The notes: generated from the letters alone by a model not told the origin. Positions 8,066 to 17,358 are shown, numbered from the stretch's first letter. The stretch is 64,000 nucleotides of DNA from Pelomonas sp052436255 (GCA_052436255.1 JBQVNP010000006.1:30319-94318), one strand, 5' to 3'. Numbers and translations are program-made.

Positions 8066-8847
8066 CAGACACCGAAGCCGTCGTCGGCCTGAATGACCGC
8101 GCCATTGATGAAATGGCTTTCGTTGGCGCACAGCATCAGCAGCGAGGTGTCCAGGTCCTGCGGCTGGCCGACGCGCTTCCTGGGCAGCATGTCGATGAGC
8201 TTTCTGCCCTGCTCCGTGCCCCAGTGATGGTGATTGATCTCGGTGTCGATGTAGCCCGGGCAGATGGCATTGACGTTGATGCCGTAACGCCCCCACTCCA
8301 GCGCCATCGCCCGCGTCATATGGATGACGGCAGCCTTGCTCATTGCATAGACGCCGATCTGGCCCAGCACCCTCAGGCCGGCCATCGACGCCACATTGAC
8401 GATGCGCCCGCCGATGAAGGTGCCCGGCGCCGACCCGCGGGCCCGCGCCAGCATGCGCTTGCCCACCTCCTGCGCAACGAAGAAGGCACCACGCGTGTTG
8501 GTGTCCATCACGTAGTCGTAGTCGTTCTCCGTGACATCGGTCAGGCGCTGGGTGCGGCTGACGCCCGAGTTGTTGATGAGGATGTCCAGCGTGCCGACCT
8601 CGGTCTCGGCATGCGCCACGGCCGCCTTGATGCTCGTCACGTCGGTGACGTCGAGCTGCACGACGTGGGCGTCGCCCCCATTGCCTTCAAGCTCGGCGCG
8701 CAGGTCCTTCAGCCGTTCCATGCGCCGGCCGGCCAGCACGACGCAGGCGCCCGCCTTGCTGAGCGTGCGGGCGAATTGAGCGCCCAGTCCGCTCGATGCG
8801 CCGGTGACCAAGGCCACGCGGCCTTCAAGATTGATGGAGTAACTCAT
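8065..8847 (-). CDS. Short-chain dehydrogenase/reductase (SDR)
   Basis: A 260-residue classical SDR. The NAD(P)-binding motif TGASSGLG lies near residues 15-22, with NNSG, the catalytic Ser in NVASMAGL, and YxxxK in GVYAMSKAAV. The Arg-rich GRRMER after the second strand hints at NADP preference. The C-terminal ICPGYIDTEIN and FINGAVIQADDGF segments are typical of 3-hydroxyacyl-CoA or acetoacetyl-CoA/ACP reductase-like members. ATG 8847 opens a frame giving MSYSINLEGRVALVTGASSGLG at the expected distance. It heads an operon with yceH and a thioesterase and diverges from the ETF-ubiquinone oxidoreductase gene, both compatible with acyl-CoA metabolism. The exact substrate cannot be deduced. Confidence 0.92.
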   Translation of the reverse strand: MSYSINLEGRVALVTGASSGLGAQFARTLSKAGACVVLAGRRMERLKDLRAELEGNGGDAHVVQLDVTDVTSIKAAVAHAETEVGTLDILINNSGVSRTQRLTDVTENDYDYVMDTNTRGAFFVAQEVGKRMLARARGSAPGTFIGGRIVNVASMAGLRVLGQIGVYAMSKAAVIHMTRAMALEWGRYGINVNAICPGYIDTEINHHHWGTEQGRKLIDMLPRKRVGQPQDLDTSLLMLCANESHFINGAVIQADDGFGV

Positions 8848-8905
8848 GAGACTGCCTTGTGAGTGGGTTGCGGCCATCCTACCGACATAGGCTGGCCCCA
8901 CTAAA

Positions 8906-8946
8906 AAAGCACGATCGTTCGATTTGCGATTCACCCTCTCTAGAAT
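8906..8946 (+). promoter_or_regulatory. Candidate promoter and operator of the ETF-ubiquinone oxidoreductase gene
   Basis: TAGAAT (8941-8946, five of six to the -10 consensus) lies 17 bases after TTCGAT (8918-8923, a weak -35). The -35 region overlaps the palindrome ACGATCGT (8911-8918) within GCACGATCGTTCGATTT, the kind of site bound by TetR-type regulators of fatty acid and amino acid oxidation. The regulator is not in this window. The call is by pattern only. Confidence 0.4.
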
Positions 8947-8979
8947 CGCGCGCAATTCAATGCTGCTGGAGATTTGGCA

Positions 8980-10653
8980 ATGACCTCCGAAGAAATCCTG
9001 GCCCAGTTCGGCCCTCGCGAGTCCATGGAATACGACGTGGTCGTCGTCGGCGGCGGCCCCGCGGGCCTGGCCACAGCCATCCGCCTGAAGCAGATCAAGC
9101 CCGACGCGAACGTCGTGGTGCTTGAAAAGGGCTCGGAGCCCGGCGCCCACATCCTGTCGGGCGCGGTGATGGACCCACGCGCCATCACCGAACTGTTCCC
9201 GAACTGGAAGGAACTCGGCGCCCCGCTGAACCAGCCGGTGACGGGCGACGACGTGCTCTTCCTCAGCGAGACCGGCAGCACCCGCACACCCGACTGGCTG
9301 GTGCCGCGCAACTTCCACAACCACGACGGCTACGTCATCAGCCTGTCCGACGTCGTCAAGTGGATGGCCCAGCAGGCCGAGGCGCTGGGCGTCGAGATCT
9401 TCCCGGGCTTTGCCGCGGCCGAGGTGCTGTACGACGAGCAGGGCCGCGTGCGCGGCGTAGCCACCGGCAACATGGGCCTGGGCAAGGACGGCGAGCCGAC
9501 CGACCATTTCCAGCTCGGCATGGAGCTGTGCGCCAAGTACACCGTGTTTGCCGAAGGTGCGCGTGGCCACCTCGGCCGCCAGTTGCTGGCGAAATACAAG
9601 CTGACTGAAGGCAGGGACACGCAGACCTATGCCATCGGCATCAAGGAGTTGTGGGAGATCCCGGCCGACAAGGCCCAGGCCGGCCGCGTCGTGCACACCG
9701 CCGGCTGGCCGATGGAGGGCGACACCTTCGGCGGCGGCTTTTTGTATCACCTCGAAGGCAACAAGGTCACGCTCGGCTTCGTCATCGGCCTGGACTACGA
9801 CAACCCCTACCTCAGCCCGTTCGAGGAAATGCAGCGCTGGAAGGCCCACCCTGCCATCCGCGTCCACATCGAGGGCGGCAAGCGCATCGGCTACGGCGCC
9901 CGCGCCATCAACAACGGCACGCCGCAGGCCCTGCCCAAGACGGTGTTCCCCGGTGGCTGCCTGATCGGCTGCGACGCGGGCTACCTGAACGCCGCCCGCA
10001 TCAAGGGCAGCCACGCGGCGATCAAGAGCGGCATGCTGGCCGCCGAAGCGCTCGCGCCGGCACTGCAAGCCGGCCGCGCCCAGGACGAGCTGACGGCCTA
10101 CCCGGAAGCCTTCGAGAAGAGCTGGCTGAACGAGGAGTTGCAGCAGACGCGCAACTTCAAGCTCTGGTTCAAGAAGGGCAAGACGACGGGCCAGCTGATG
10201 ACCGGCATCGAGCAGTGGCTGTTGCCCAAGCTGGGCGTCAAGAGCCCGCCGTGGACGCTGCACAACCACAAGGGCGACCACCAGTCGCTGCGCACCGCGG
10301 ACGAGTGCAAGCCCATCGCCTACCCCAAGCCGGATGGCAAGCTGACCTTTGACAAGCTGTCCTCCGTCTTCATCTCCAACACCAACCACGAAGAGAACCA
10401 GCCGGCCCACCTGACGCTGAAGAACGACGCGGTGCCGGTGCAGGTCAACCTGGCCAAGTACGCCGGCCCCGAGAGCCGTTACTGCCCGGCCGGCGTGTAC
10501 GAGTTCGTGCCGGCGGAGGGGGGCAACCAGCGCCTGCAGATCAATGCGCAGAACTGCGTGCACTGCAAGACCTGCGACATCAAGGACCCGACGCAGAACA
10601 TTGTCTGGGTGACGCCCGAGGGTGGCGGCGGGCCCAACTACGCCGGGATGTAA
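8980..10653 (+). CDS. Electron transfer flavoprotein-ubiquinone oxidoreductase (ETF-QO)
   Basis: A 557-residue membrane-associated enzyme that passes electrons from reduced ETF (acyl-CoA and other dehydrogenases) to ubiquinone. ATG 8980 follows GGAG by 8 nt; a TTG two codons earlier is less likely. The N-terminal FAD motif VVVVGGGPAGLATAIRL (about 20-36) is followed by the conserved GAHILSGAVMDPRA and LVPRNFHNHDGYVISL blocks, GGCLIGCDAGYLNAARIKGSHAAIKSGM, and a C-terminal ferredoxin part with CPAGVYEF and NCVHCKTCDIKDPTQNIVW, which supplies the four [4Fe-4S] cysteines. Length and motif order are as expected for the full-length enzyme. It is a single gene with its own promoter region. Confidence 0.95.
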   Translation: MTSEEILAQFGPRESMEYDVVVVGGGPAGLATAIRLKQIKPDANVVVLEKGSEPGAHILSGAVMDPRAITELFPNWKELGAPLNQPVTGDDVLFLSETGSTRTPDWLVPRNFHNHDGYVISLSDVVKWMAQQAEALGVEIFPGFAAAEVLYDEQGRVRGVATGNMGLGKDGEPTDHFQLGMELCAKYTVFAEGARGHLGRQLLAKYKLTEGRDTQTYAIGIKELWEIPADKAQAGRVVHTAGWPMEGDTFGGGFLYHLEGNKVTLGFVIGLDYDNPYLSPFEEMQRWKAHPAIRVHIEGGKRIGYGARAINNGTPQALPKTVFPGGCLIGCDAGYLNAARIKGSHAAIKSGMLAAEALAPALQAGRAQDELTAYPEAFEKSWLNEELQQTRNFKLWFKKGKTTGQLMTGIEQWLLPKLGVKSPPWTLHNHKGDHQSLRTADECKPIAYPKPDGKLTFDKLSSVFISNTNHEENQPAHLTLKNDAVPVQVNLAKYAGPESRYCPAGVYEFVPAEGGNQRLQINAQNCVHCKTCDIKDPTQNIVWVTPEGGGGPNYAGM

Positions 10654-10721
10654 GCGCGCTTGCGCGCTGTCTGCACTGACCGATAGACTGGTTTTTCATC
10701 CAGTCATCGGCAGGAGTCAGC

Positions 10722-11537
10722 GTGAGTACAGGCACCATCAGGGTCGGCATCGGCGGCTGGAACTTCGAGCCGTGGCGGGACAACTTCTATCCCAAAGGCT
10801 GGCCCCAGGCGCGCGAGCTGGAGTACGCCAGCCAGCGCCTCACGGCCATCGAGATCAACAGTACCTACTACGGTGCCCAGAAGCCGGCCACCTTCGCCAA
10901 GTGGCGTGACGCCGTGCCCGACGGCTTCATGTTCTCGCTCAAGGCCATCCGCTTTGCCACGCAGCGCCGCGTGCTTGCCGACGGCGCGGATTCGATCAAG
11001 CGCTTCATCGACAGCGGCATCGCCGAGCTGGGCGACAAGCTGGGCCCCATCGTGTGGCAACTCGCCCCCTCGCACCGCTTCGATGCCGCCGATCTGACGG
11101 CCTTCCTTGAACTACTGCCGGCCGGCGTCGACGGCCTGAAGCTGCGCCACGTGCTGGACGTGCGGCATGCCAGCTTCCAGTGCCCGGAGTACCTCGCGCT
11201 GGCGCGTCAGTACAAGGCTGCGACGGTGTTCACCGAATCCGAGGACTACCCGCCGATCGCCGAGCCCACCGGCGACTTCGTCTACACGCGCATCATGCGC
11301 ACCCGTTCGGACGAGCCCCTGGGCTGCAAGGCCGAGATCTTCCCGCCACTGGCCGAGGCGGCGCGCTGCTGGGCCGCCGGTGGCGAGCCGGACGGTCTGC
11401 CGCGCATCGAGGCCGTGCCAGCCGTCACAACGCCAGCGCGCGATGTCTTTGTCTATTTCATCAGCGGCGCCAAGGAGCGCGCGCCGCACGCCGCGATGGC
11501 GCTTCGCCGCGCGCTGGGTGAGGATGTGCCTGCCTAG
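10722..11537 (+). CDS. DUF72 (YecE-like) family protein
   Basis: A 271-residue TIM-barrel-like protein of the DUF72 family. Conserved family blocks are IRVGIGGWNFEPWRDNFYPKG at the N-terminus, AIEINSTYYGAQKPATFAKWRDAVPDGFMFSLKA, GPIVWQLAPS, LRHVLDVRHASF and FVYTRIMRT. The biochemical function of the family is unknown, although an endonuclease-like barrel fold has been proposed. GTG is used as start, 68 nt after the ETF-QO stop, so the gene may be cotranscribed with it. The last codons overlap the end of the convergent PaiB-like gene by 4 nt. Confidence 0.88.
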   Translation: MSTGTIRVGIGGWNFEPWRDNFYPKGWPQARELEYASQRLTAIEINSTYYGAQKPATFAKWRDAVPDGFMFSLKAIRFATQRRVLADGADSIKRFIDSGIAELGDKLGPIVWQLAPSHRFDAADLTAFLELLPAGVDGLKLRHVLDVRHASFQCPEYLALARQYKAATVFTESEDYPPIAEPTGDFVYTRIMRTRSDEPLGCKAEIFPPLAEAARCWAAGGEPDGLPRIEAVPAVTTPARDVFVYFISGAKERAPHAAMALRRALGEDVPA

Positions 11538-12154
11538 GCCTTTTCCAGCCGCACCATCCATTCGGCGGTGGCGCGCTCCTCGGCACGCTCGGAAACCGAC
11601 AGCGACTCGCGGATGCGCTGGCGCTCCACTGCCGCGCGGTTCTGGCTCATCTTGAGCTTGAGTTCCCAACGCCTCACGCGGATGCGAAAGCCGACGATGG
11701 CGCCGAGCAGCTTGCGCTGATAGTCCTCGGGCAGGCCGCGCCACTGCTCGGCGTAGTCGGGCTCGAAGCGGCCAATGAGGCGCTTGAGCAGCGCGTCCTT
11801 GTCGGCCTGGCCGTCGATCAACTCGATGTCGCCGTAGGCATGCAGGGCCGCGTAGTTCCAGGTCGGCACGTTCTGCACGCTCTCGTAGTGGCGCGGGCTG
11901 ACGTAGGCGCTCGGCCCGCTGAAGATGGCGAGCAGGCTTCGCTGCCGGGACAGCCAGGACCAATGCGGGTTGGCGCGCGCCATGTGGCCTTCGAGCACCA
12001 CGCCGCTTTCGTCCGGCACCACGACCAGCGGGAGGTGGCTGCCGAAGCTGTCGCCCGCCGCATCGGGGCCAACGAGCAGCGCCAGCGGATGCTCGGCAAT
12101 CAGTCGTTGCGCATGTTCCAGATCGGCTGACTTGAATTGGGCGGGCAGGTACAC
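11534..12154 (-). CDS. PaiB-type FMN-binding split-barrel protein
   Basis: A 206-residue protein of the FMN-binding negative transcriptional regulator family typified by Bacillus PaiB. Visible family features are MYLPAQFKSAD at the start, HPLALLVG, HLPLVVVPDESGVVLEGHMARANPHW, AIFSGPSAYVSPRHYES--VPTWNYAALHAYG and the LLGAIVGFRIRV helix. These residues form the split-barrel flavin site; most members outside Bacillus are likely pyridoxamine-phosphate-oxidase-like enzymes rather than repressors. It is divergent from fdhD across about 40 nt. No specific role can be assigned. Confidence 0.82.
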   Translation of the reverse strand: MYLPAQFKSADLEHAQRLIAEHPLALLVGPDAAGDSFGSHLPLVVVPDESGVVLEGHMARANPHWSWLSRQRSLLAIFSGPSAYVSPRHYESVQNVPTWNYAALHAYGDIELIDGQADKDALLKRLIGRFEPDYAEQWRGLPEDYQRKLLGAIVGFRIRVRRWELKLKMSQNRAAVERQRIRESLSVSERAEERATAEWMVRLEKA

Positions 12155-12192
12155 GGCGACTCCGGTAAAACGAGGTGCCTATCATCGCCGCC

Positions 12193-12957
12193 ATGACCGC
12201 TGTGGATGCCCTGCAAACCTTGAGACCGCTGAACACTGCGGTGGATGAAGAGGTGGCCGTCGAGTTGCCCATCGCCTTGACGGTCAACGGCATTTCGCAG
12301 GCCGTGATGCTGGGCACGCCGGCCGACCTGGAGGACTTCGCGCTGGGCTTTGGCCTCAGCGAGGGCTGGCTTGCCGGCCGCCGCGAATTGCTCGATGTCG
12401 ACATCAAGGCTCACAGCGAAGGCATGGAGCTCGCGTTGACGGTGACCGCCGCCTGCGAGCAGCGCCTTAGAACACGCCGCCGCAGCCTGGCCGGGCGCAC
12501 CGGCTGCGGCCTGTGCGGCGTTGAAAGCCTGGCCGCACTGGCTGCGGTGCAACCGTCGTGGGTGCAGGCGCCGACCCTGGCCGCCGACGCGCTCACGCGG
12601 GCCTTCGCTGCCCTTCCCGCGGCCCAGGTGCTGAACGCGCACTGCGGCGGCCTGCATGCCGCTGCCTGGTGTCGCACGAGCGGCGAACTGATGATCGCCC
12701 GCGAGGACGTCGGCCGTCATAACGCGCTGGACAAGCTGACCGGCGCCCTGGCGCGTCGCGACGCGGACCCGCGCGATGGCTTCGTGATGATGTCCAGCCG
12801 TGCAAGCTATGAGTTGGTACACAAGACCGCCATGGCCGGCGCCGGGTTGCTGGCCTGCATGTCGGCACCCACCAGCCTGGCCGTCACGACGGCGCAGGCC
12901 TGCGGCCTGCAGCTCTGGGCTTTTGTGCGTGAAGGCCGCGCGACGCGCTACGCCTGA
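12193..12957 (+). CDS. fdhD: Formate dehydrogenase accessory sulfurtransferase FdhD
   Basis: A 254-residue cytosolic sulfurtransferase that moves sulfur from IscS to the molybdenum cofactor of formate dehydrogenase. The loop RTGCGLCGVESL carries the C-x-x-C pair essential for sulfur transfer. Other family blocks are DLEDFALGFGLSEGW, HCGGLHAAAWCRTSGELMIAREDVGRHNALDKLTGAL, MMSSRASYELVHKTAMAGAGLLACMSAPTSLAV and GLQLWAFVREGRATRYA at the end. ATG 12193 is used; a GTG six codons upstream is also in frame and neither has an ideal ribosome site. No formate dehydrogenase subunit gene lies in the window. Confidence 0.92.
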   Translation: MTAVDALQTLRPLNTAVDEEVAVELPIALTVNGISQAVMLGTPADLEDFALGFGLSEGWLAGRRELLDVDIKAHSEGMELALTVTAACEQRLRTRRRSLAGRTGCGLCGVESLAALAAVQPSWVQAPTLAADALTRAFAALPAAQVLNAHCGGLHAAAWCRTSGELMIAREDVGRHNALDKLTGALARRDADPRDGFVMMSSRASYELVHKTAMAGAGLLACMSAPTSLAVTTAQACGLQLWAFVREGRATRYA

Positions 12958-13010
12958 GACGGCGCAGCGCGCCGCGCTCGCGGCCTCGCCCCGGATGGGC
13001 GGAGCGCGGT

Positions 13011-14399
13011 TCAGAAGCTGCCAAACATCGTTCCCAGCACCACCACCCCAACCAGCGCTAGCACCGGGACGACGACCGCGACGACGAAGATGTCGAAGTA
13101 GCTTTGGCGGTGTGTAAGCCCGCAGATGCCCAGCAGCGTGATGACGGCGCCGTTGTGCGGCAGCGCATCGAGCCCGCCGGTGGCAATGGCGATGACCCGG
13201 TGCAACAGGTCGGGCGCGATGCCCGCGATGCGGCCCATTTCCAGCCAGGTGGCACCCAGCGCCTGCAGCGCGATGCTCATGCCGCCCGACGCCGAGCCCG
13301 TGATACCCGCCAGCAGGTTGACGGCGATCGATATCGACACCAGCGGATTGCCCGGCGTGATGCCCAGCAGGGCATCACGGATCAGCGCGAAGCCGGCAAG
13401 CGACGCAATCACCGCGCCGAAGCCGACCTGCGAAGCCGTGTTCATCAGCGGCATGATGGACGCGCCAGCACCCTCTTCCAGCGCCGACTTCAAGCCAGGA
13501 GCGCCGTGGCGCCGCGCGGCCGCCTGCCACAGCACAGCCATCAACACGATGGCGGCACTCAATGCGCCGATGACTGCCCAGATGCCCCGTACCGCCTGCA
13601 CCGTCGTGGCACCGTAGCGTTGCTCTGAAAGGTAGGCGGTGTCCAGCGCGGGCCAGAGCCAGGTGGACAGCAGGTAATTCAGGGCGACGACGAGCAGTAC
13701 GGGCGCGAGCGCCGCATGCAAGGACAGCAGGGGCGGCGGCAAAGCCGATCCGGCAGGCAGCGTTGCCGCGCTTGCCGGGTTCTCGCCGCCATAGATCGGC
13801 GCGCCGCCGCACTGCGGCGCTCGATCCACCACCAGCCCGCCGATCAGGCCGAGGCCGGGGGCGGCAAAGGGCGTCGTGCCAAAGAAGGGCATCGGAATGG
13901 CGTTCTGTATCGCCGGCGTGCCCGGCAATGCCGTCATCGTGAACGTGAAAGCACCCAGCGCGATGGTGGCGGGAATGAGGCGCCTGGGCAGCCGCGCCTG
14001 CCGGAACAGCGTCGCCGCAACGGGGAAGACAGCGAACGCCACGACAAACAGGGACACGCCGCCGTAGGTGAGCAATGCGCAGGCCGCGACGATGGCCGGC
14101 ACGGCGCGCTCCGCACCCATCCAGCGCACGATGGCCTGCGCGATCACCGTCGCCGCACCACTCGCCTCCATCAGCCTGCCAAAGATGGCGCCCAGCAGGA
14201 ACAGCGGAAAGAATGCGGCCACGAAGCCGCCGAGCGCCTGCATGAACACCTGCGTGTAGCTGGCCAACAGCGGCGCGTCCGGGCTGAACAGGACCGCCAC
14301 CAGCGCGCACAGCGGGGCCAGCACGAGCACGCTCAGGCCCCGGTATGCCAGCCCGATCATCAGCCCCAGCGCCAGCAGGATGCCGGCCACGCTGGTCAC
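13011..14399 (-). CDS. GntP family permease (gluconate/organic acid transporter)
   Basis: A 462-residue polytopic inner-membrane protein. GTG 14399 is chosen because it overlaps the stop of the upstream Na/Pi-type gene (GTGA) and directly begins the first membrane helix (VTSVAGILLALGLMIGLAYRGLSVLVLAPLCALVAVLF); the frame upstream is antisense to a real gene. GntP-type features are FFPLFLLGAIFGRLMEASGAA, TALPGTPAIQNAIPMPFFGTTPFAAPGLG and the C-terminal ITGSASGGMSIALQALG--LDALPHNGAVITLLGICGLTHRQSY. Members import gluconate, hydroxybutyrate or related acids with protons; the substrate here is unknown. It is the last gene of a coupled transporter operon led by a universal stress protein. Confidence 0.9.
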   Translation of the reverse strand: MTSVAGILLALGLMIGLAYRGLSVLVLAPLCALVAVLFSPDAPLLASYTQVFMQALGGFVAAFFPLFLLGAIFGRLMEASGAATVIAQAIVRWMGAERAVPAIVAACALLTYGGVSLFVVAFAVFPVAATLFRQARLPRRLIPATIALGAFTFTMTALPGTPAIQNAIPMPFFGTTPFAAPGLGLIGGLVVDRAPQCGGAPIYGGENPASAATLPAGSALPPPLLSLHAALAPVLLVVALNYLLSTWLWPALDTAYLSEQRYGATTVQAVRGIWAVIGALSAAIVLMAVLWQAAARRHGAPGLKSALEEGAGASIMPLMNTASQVGFGAVIASLAGFALIRDALLGITPGNPLVSISIAVNLLAGITGSASGGMSIALQALGATWLEMGRIAGIAPDLLHRVIAIATGGLDALPHNGAVITLLGICGLTHRQSYFDIFVVAVVVPVLALVGVVVLGTMFGSF

Positions 14400-15994
14400 G
14401 ACGAAGCACCTTCGCCGCGCCGCCGGGCCTTGTGCAACTGCTGCAGCGCGCGCCGAAGCGCGCTGCAGCGGCGCAGCGCTCGCTCCATGTCGCTCAGGCC
14501 CAGCCGCGCATCTGCGCCGGCGGCCAGCAGTTCGGCCTTGAGCTGCTGGTAGCAAGACTCCATCGCGGCGAGGCCCGCATCCAGGCCGGTCTCATCCACC
14601 GCGGCCGGGGCCGCGGCTATGTTGCAGCGCCGAAGCAGCGCGTCGGCGGCTGAGGAGAAAGCCGCCAGGGCCTCGGCCAAACGGGTGTCGGTCGTGTCGG
14701 TGGCTGGCAGCGTGGCCGCGGTGGCGGCCTGTTCCGCGGCAGCCTCGTGGTAGCGCTGGATGCGCAGCAGCCCAGCCAACCGCGCGCTGGCAGGCTGCGA
14801 CATCGAGGCGCTGCGCAGCTGCTCGACGAAGCGCTCGATGGCGGCGTCCAGGCTGGCGAAGATGCCGTGGTCCGCCCTCAGCGCCGCCGCTGGCGCGCCG
14901 CCCAACGCGCTGCGAGCCATGCGCAGCGACACCTGGCCTGCGCGAGCCACTTCGCGGGCCAGCGCATCCAGCGCCAGCGTGGGCACGGCCAGCACGGTGT
15001 CGTCGAGGAACTGCGGCTGCGCTTCGTCCTCCTCGCGCGCGCGGAAGCGCTGCTGCAGCCAGCGCGTCAACCACGCCGCCAGCGGCCACATCAGCAGCAC
15101 GCCAAGCAGGTTGAAGGTGGTGTGGAAGACAGCGAGCTGCGTGGCCGGGTCTGCCGCCAGGCCAAGCGCTGCCTGCGCCCGGGCCAGCAGGCCGATGAGC
15201 CAGGGCAGCAGCAGCAGCGCGACAGCGCCGGTCAACAGGTTGAACACCACATGCGCACAAGCCGCGCGGCGCGCGTTGGGCGTGGCGCCGATGGCCGCCA
15301 GCAGCGCCGTCACCGTGGTGCCGATGTTGGCGCCGATGACCACCGCCGCCGCCCCCTGCAGGTCGATCAGCCCGCCCTGGGCTGCGGTGAGTGTGATGGC
15401 CATGGCGGCGCTGGACGACTGCATCAACACCGTCATCACCAGCCCGATGCCGAGCTGGGCCACCACGGCGGCCGGCCCGTCGCCCTGCGGCAGGCTGAGC
15501 TGCCCGGCCAGGCCGGCGAAAGCCTGTTGCAGCAACGCGATGCCGATGAACAGCAGGCCAAAGCCGGCCAGCGCAGTGCCCAGCGCGCCGCTGCGCCGGC
15601 CCTCACCGGTCAGGCGCAACAGCGCGCCCAGCCCCGCCAGGGGCATGGCCAGCGCCTCGACCTTGAGCTTCAGCCCCACCAGCGCGACGACCCAGCCGGT
15701 CATGGTGGTGCCGACATTGGCACCGAACAGCACCCACAGCGCCGGCCCGAGCGCCAGCAGGCCGGCGTTGACGAAGCCGATGGCTGCCACGGTGACGGCG
15801 CTGGACGACTGCACCAGGGCGGTGACCAGCAGGCCTGAGCCCAGGGCATGGGCGCGCGTGCGCGTCGCCCCAGCCAGGATGCGGTGCAACGCCGGCCCGG
15901 CGGCGAGCTTGAGACCCTCGGTCATCAGGCCCATGCCCAGCAGGAACAAGCCGAGCCCGCCGGCCATCGTGCCAAGAATCTGCAGGTCGATCAT
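14396..15994 (-). CDS. Na/Pi cotransporter family protein (YjbB/NptA type) with PhoU-like tail
   Basis: A 532-residue membrane protein. Two inverted Na/Pi-cotransporter repeats are visible: the signature QSSSA occurs in GSGLLVTALVQSSSAVTVAAIGFVNAG and again in GIGLVMTVLMQSSSAAMAITLTAAQGG, each with GANVGTT or GANIGTT. The family exports or imports phosphate with sodium. The last 200 residues are soluble, helical and PhoU-like (LDALAREVARAGQVSLRMARSALGG onward), a common fusion thought to regulate transport. The start at 15994 overlaps the SLC13 stop (ATGA), and its own stop overlaps the GntP start, so the three permeases are translationally coupled. Confidence 0.9.
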   Translation of the reverse strand: MIDLQILGTMAGGLGLFLLGMGLMTEGLKLAAGPALHRILAGATRTRAHALGSGLLVTALVQSSSAVTVAAIGFVNAGLLALGPALWVLFGANVGTTMTGWVVALVGLKLKVEALAMPLAGLGALLRLTGEGRRSGALGTALAGFGLLFIGIALLQQAFAGLAGQLSLPQGDGPAAVVAQLGIGLVMTVLMQSSSAAMAITLTAAQGGLIDLQGAAAVVIGANIGTTVTALLAAIGATPNARRAACAHVVFNLLTGAVALLLLPWLIGLLARAQAALGLAADPATQLAVFHTTFNLLGVLLMWPLAAWLTRWLQQRFRAREEDEAQPQFLDDTVLAVPTLALDALAREVARAGQVSLRMARSALGGAPAAALRADHGIFASLDAAIERFVEQLRSASMSQPASARLAGLLRIQRYHEAAAEQAATAATLPATDTTDTRLAEALAAFSSAADALLRRCNIAAAPAAVDETGLDAGLAAMESCYQQLKAELLAAGADARLGLSDMERALRRCSALRRALQQLHKARRRGEGASS

Positions 15995-17337
15995 GAATAG
16001 ACGAAGGCTGCCAGGGTCGTGATGACGGCGATGCAGATCAGGTTGAGGAGCAGGCCGCAACGCATCATGCTCGCCAGCGGCACCTGTTCGGTGGCATAGA
16101 CCAGGGCATTGGGCGGCGTGGCCACCGGCAGCATGAACGCGCACGATGCCGACACCGCGATGGCCACGGCGAACAAAGGCGGCGGCAGGCCGAGTGAGGC
16201 CGCCACCCCCAAGAACACCGGCACCAGCAGGGCCGCCGACGCGGTGTTGCTGACCAGCTCGGTCAGGAAGACGACGAAGGCGACCACCCCCAGCAGCAGC
16301 AGCCCGGTAGGCGCTCCATGCAGCGCCGCAGTCAACGCGCCTGCCAGGAAGTTGCTGGCGCCGCTGACCGCCATCACCTCGCTCAGGGCCAGCCCTCCGC
16401 CGAACAACAGCAGTACACCCCAATGGGTACGTTGCTCGATGTCACGCCAGCCGACCACGCCGGTGCCGACGAGAGCGACGACCGCCGCCAGTGCGATGGC
16501 GCTGTCGAAGTCGGCGCCAATACCCAGCAGCCGCCCCAGCGGCGCGGCGCCGATCCAGCCCGCCGCCGTCGACGCGAACACCAGCAACGCCATACGCTGA
16601 GCGCGCGTCCACGGCCCCGGTGCGGCGCCTGCTGCGGGCAGGGGCACCCGAGCGCCCAGCTGCGGGCGCAGCAACAGCAGCAGCATGCCGGCCATCAGCG
16701 GCAGCAGCACCAGCACCAGCGGCACGCCGACGCGCATCCAATGCGCAAACCCGATGCCCGCCTGCGCTGCGGCGATGGCATTGGGCGGGCTACCCACCAG
16801 GGTGCCAATACCCCCGATGCTGGCGCTGTAGGCCACGCCCAGCAGCACGAAGACGCGCTCATTCGGCCCGTCGTCGTCGCGCAGCAGGCCCAGCGCCAGG
16901 GGCAGCATCATCGCGGCGGTCGCCGTATTGCTGATCCACATCGACAGCCACGCCGTCAACGCAAACAGCAGGCCCACGGCGGTGGCGCGCCGCCCGCCGG
17001 CCAGGCGCAACACGGCCAGTGCCATGGCGCGGTCCAGCCCCTGCTGCTGCAATGCCGCAGCGAGCGCGAATCCGCCGAGGAACAGGAAGATGACCGGATG
17101 GGCGAACGAGGTCAGCGCCGTGCGCACGTCCATCAGCCCCGTCAGCGCAGCCAGCAGCGGCACCAGCAACGCGGTGACACTGAGGTGCAGGGCCTGGGTC
17201 ATCCACAGGCCGCCAACCAGCGTGAAAAGAGCCAACCCGGTGCGCAGTGCATCGGGCGGCGGCGCGAAGGCGAGCACCACCGCCGCCGCCGCCAGGCAAC
17301 CGAGTACGCGCAGCAGCGCACTCCAAGGCCACTTCAT
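15991..17337 (-). CDS. SLC13/DASS family anion permease
   Basis: A 448-residue polytopic permease of the divalent anion:sodium symporter family, members of which move dicarboxylates, citrate or sulfate. Typical features are FLGGFALAAALQQQGLDRAMAL, the SNT-containing loop WLSMWISNTATAAMMLPLALGLL, IGGIGTLVGSPPNAI, and the second repeat LLLFGGGLALSEVMAVSGASNFL -- LTELVSNTASAALLVPVFLGVA -- MLPVATPPNALVYATEQV. The two SNT motifs form the sodium and carboxylate sites of the family. It starts 21 nt after the universal stress protein gene and overlaps the following gene by 4 nt. Confidence 0.92.
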   Translation of the reverse strand: MKWPWSALLRVLGCLAAAAVVLAFAPPPDALRTGLALFTLVGGLWMTQALHLSVTALLVPLLAALTGLMDVRTALTSFAHPVIFLFLGGFALAAALQQQGLDRAMALAVLRLAGGRRATAVGLLFALTAWLSMWISNTATAAMMLPLALGLLRDDDGPNERVFVLLGVAYSASIGGIGTLVGSPPNAIAAAQAGIGFAHWMRVGVPLVLVLLPLMAGMLLLLLRPQLGARVPLPAAGAAPGPWTRAQRMALLVFASTAAGWIGAAPLGRLLGIGADFDSAIALAAVVALVGTGVVGWRDIEQRTHWGVLLLFGGGLALSEVMAVSGASNFLAGALTAALHGAPTGLLLLGVVAFVVFLTELVSNTASAALLVPVFLGVAASLGLPPPLFAVAIAVSASCAFMLPVATPPNALVYATEQVPLASMMRCGLLLNLICIAVITTLAAFVYS

Positions 17338-17358
17338 GCGCCACGTGCGGTGGCGATC

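Noticed and set aside
8065..10563. An 832-codon open frame on the minus strand across the ETF-QO gene
   Set aside because: Only its last 260 codons (the SDR) are real; the remainder is antisense to ETF-QO and reflects GC-rich codon bias. The SDR start at 8847 is well supported.
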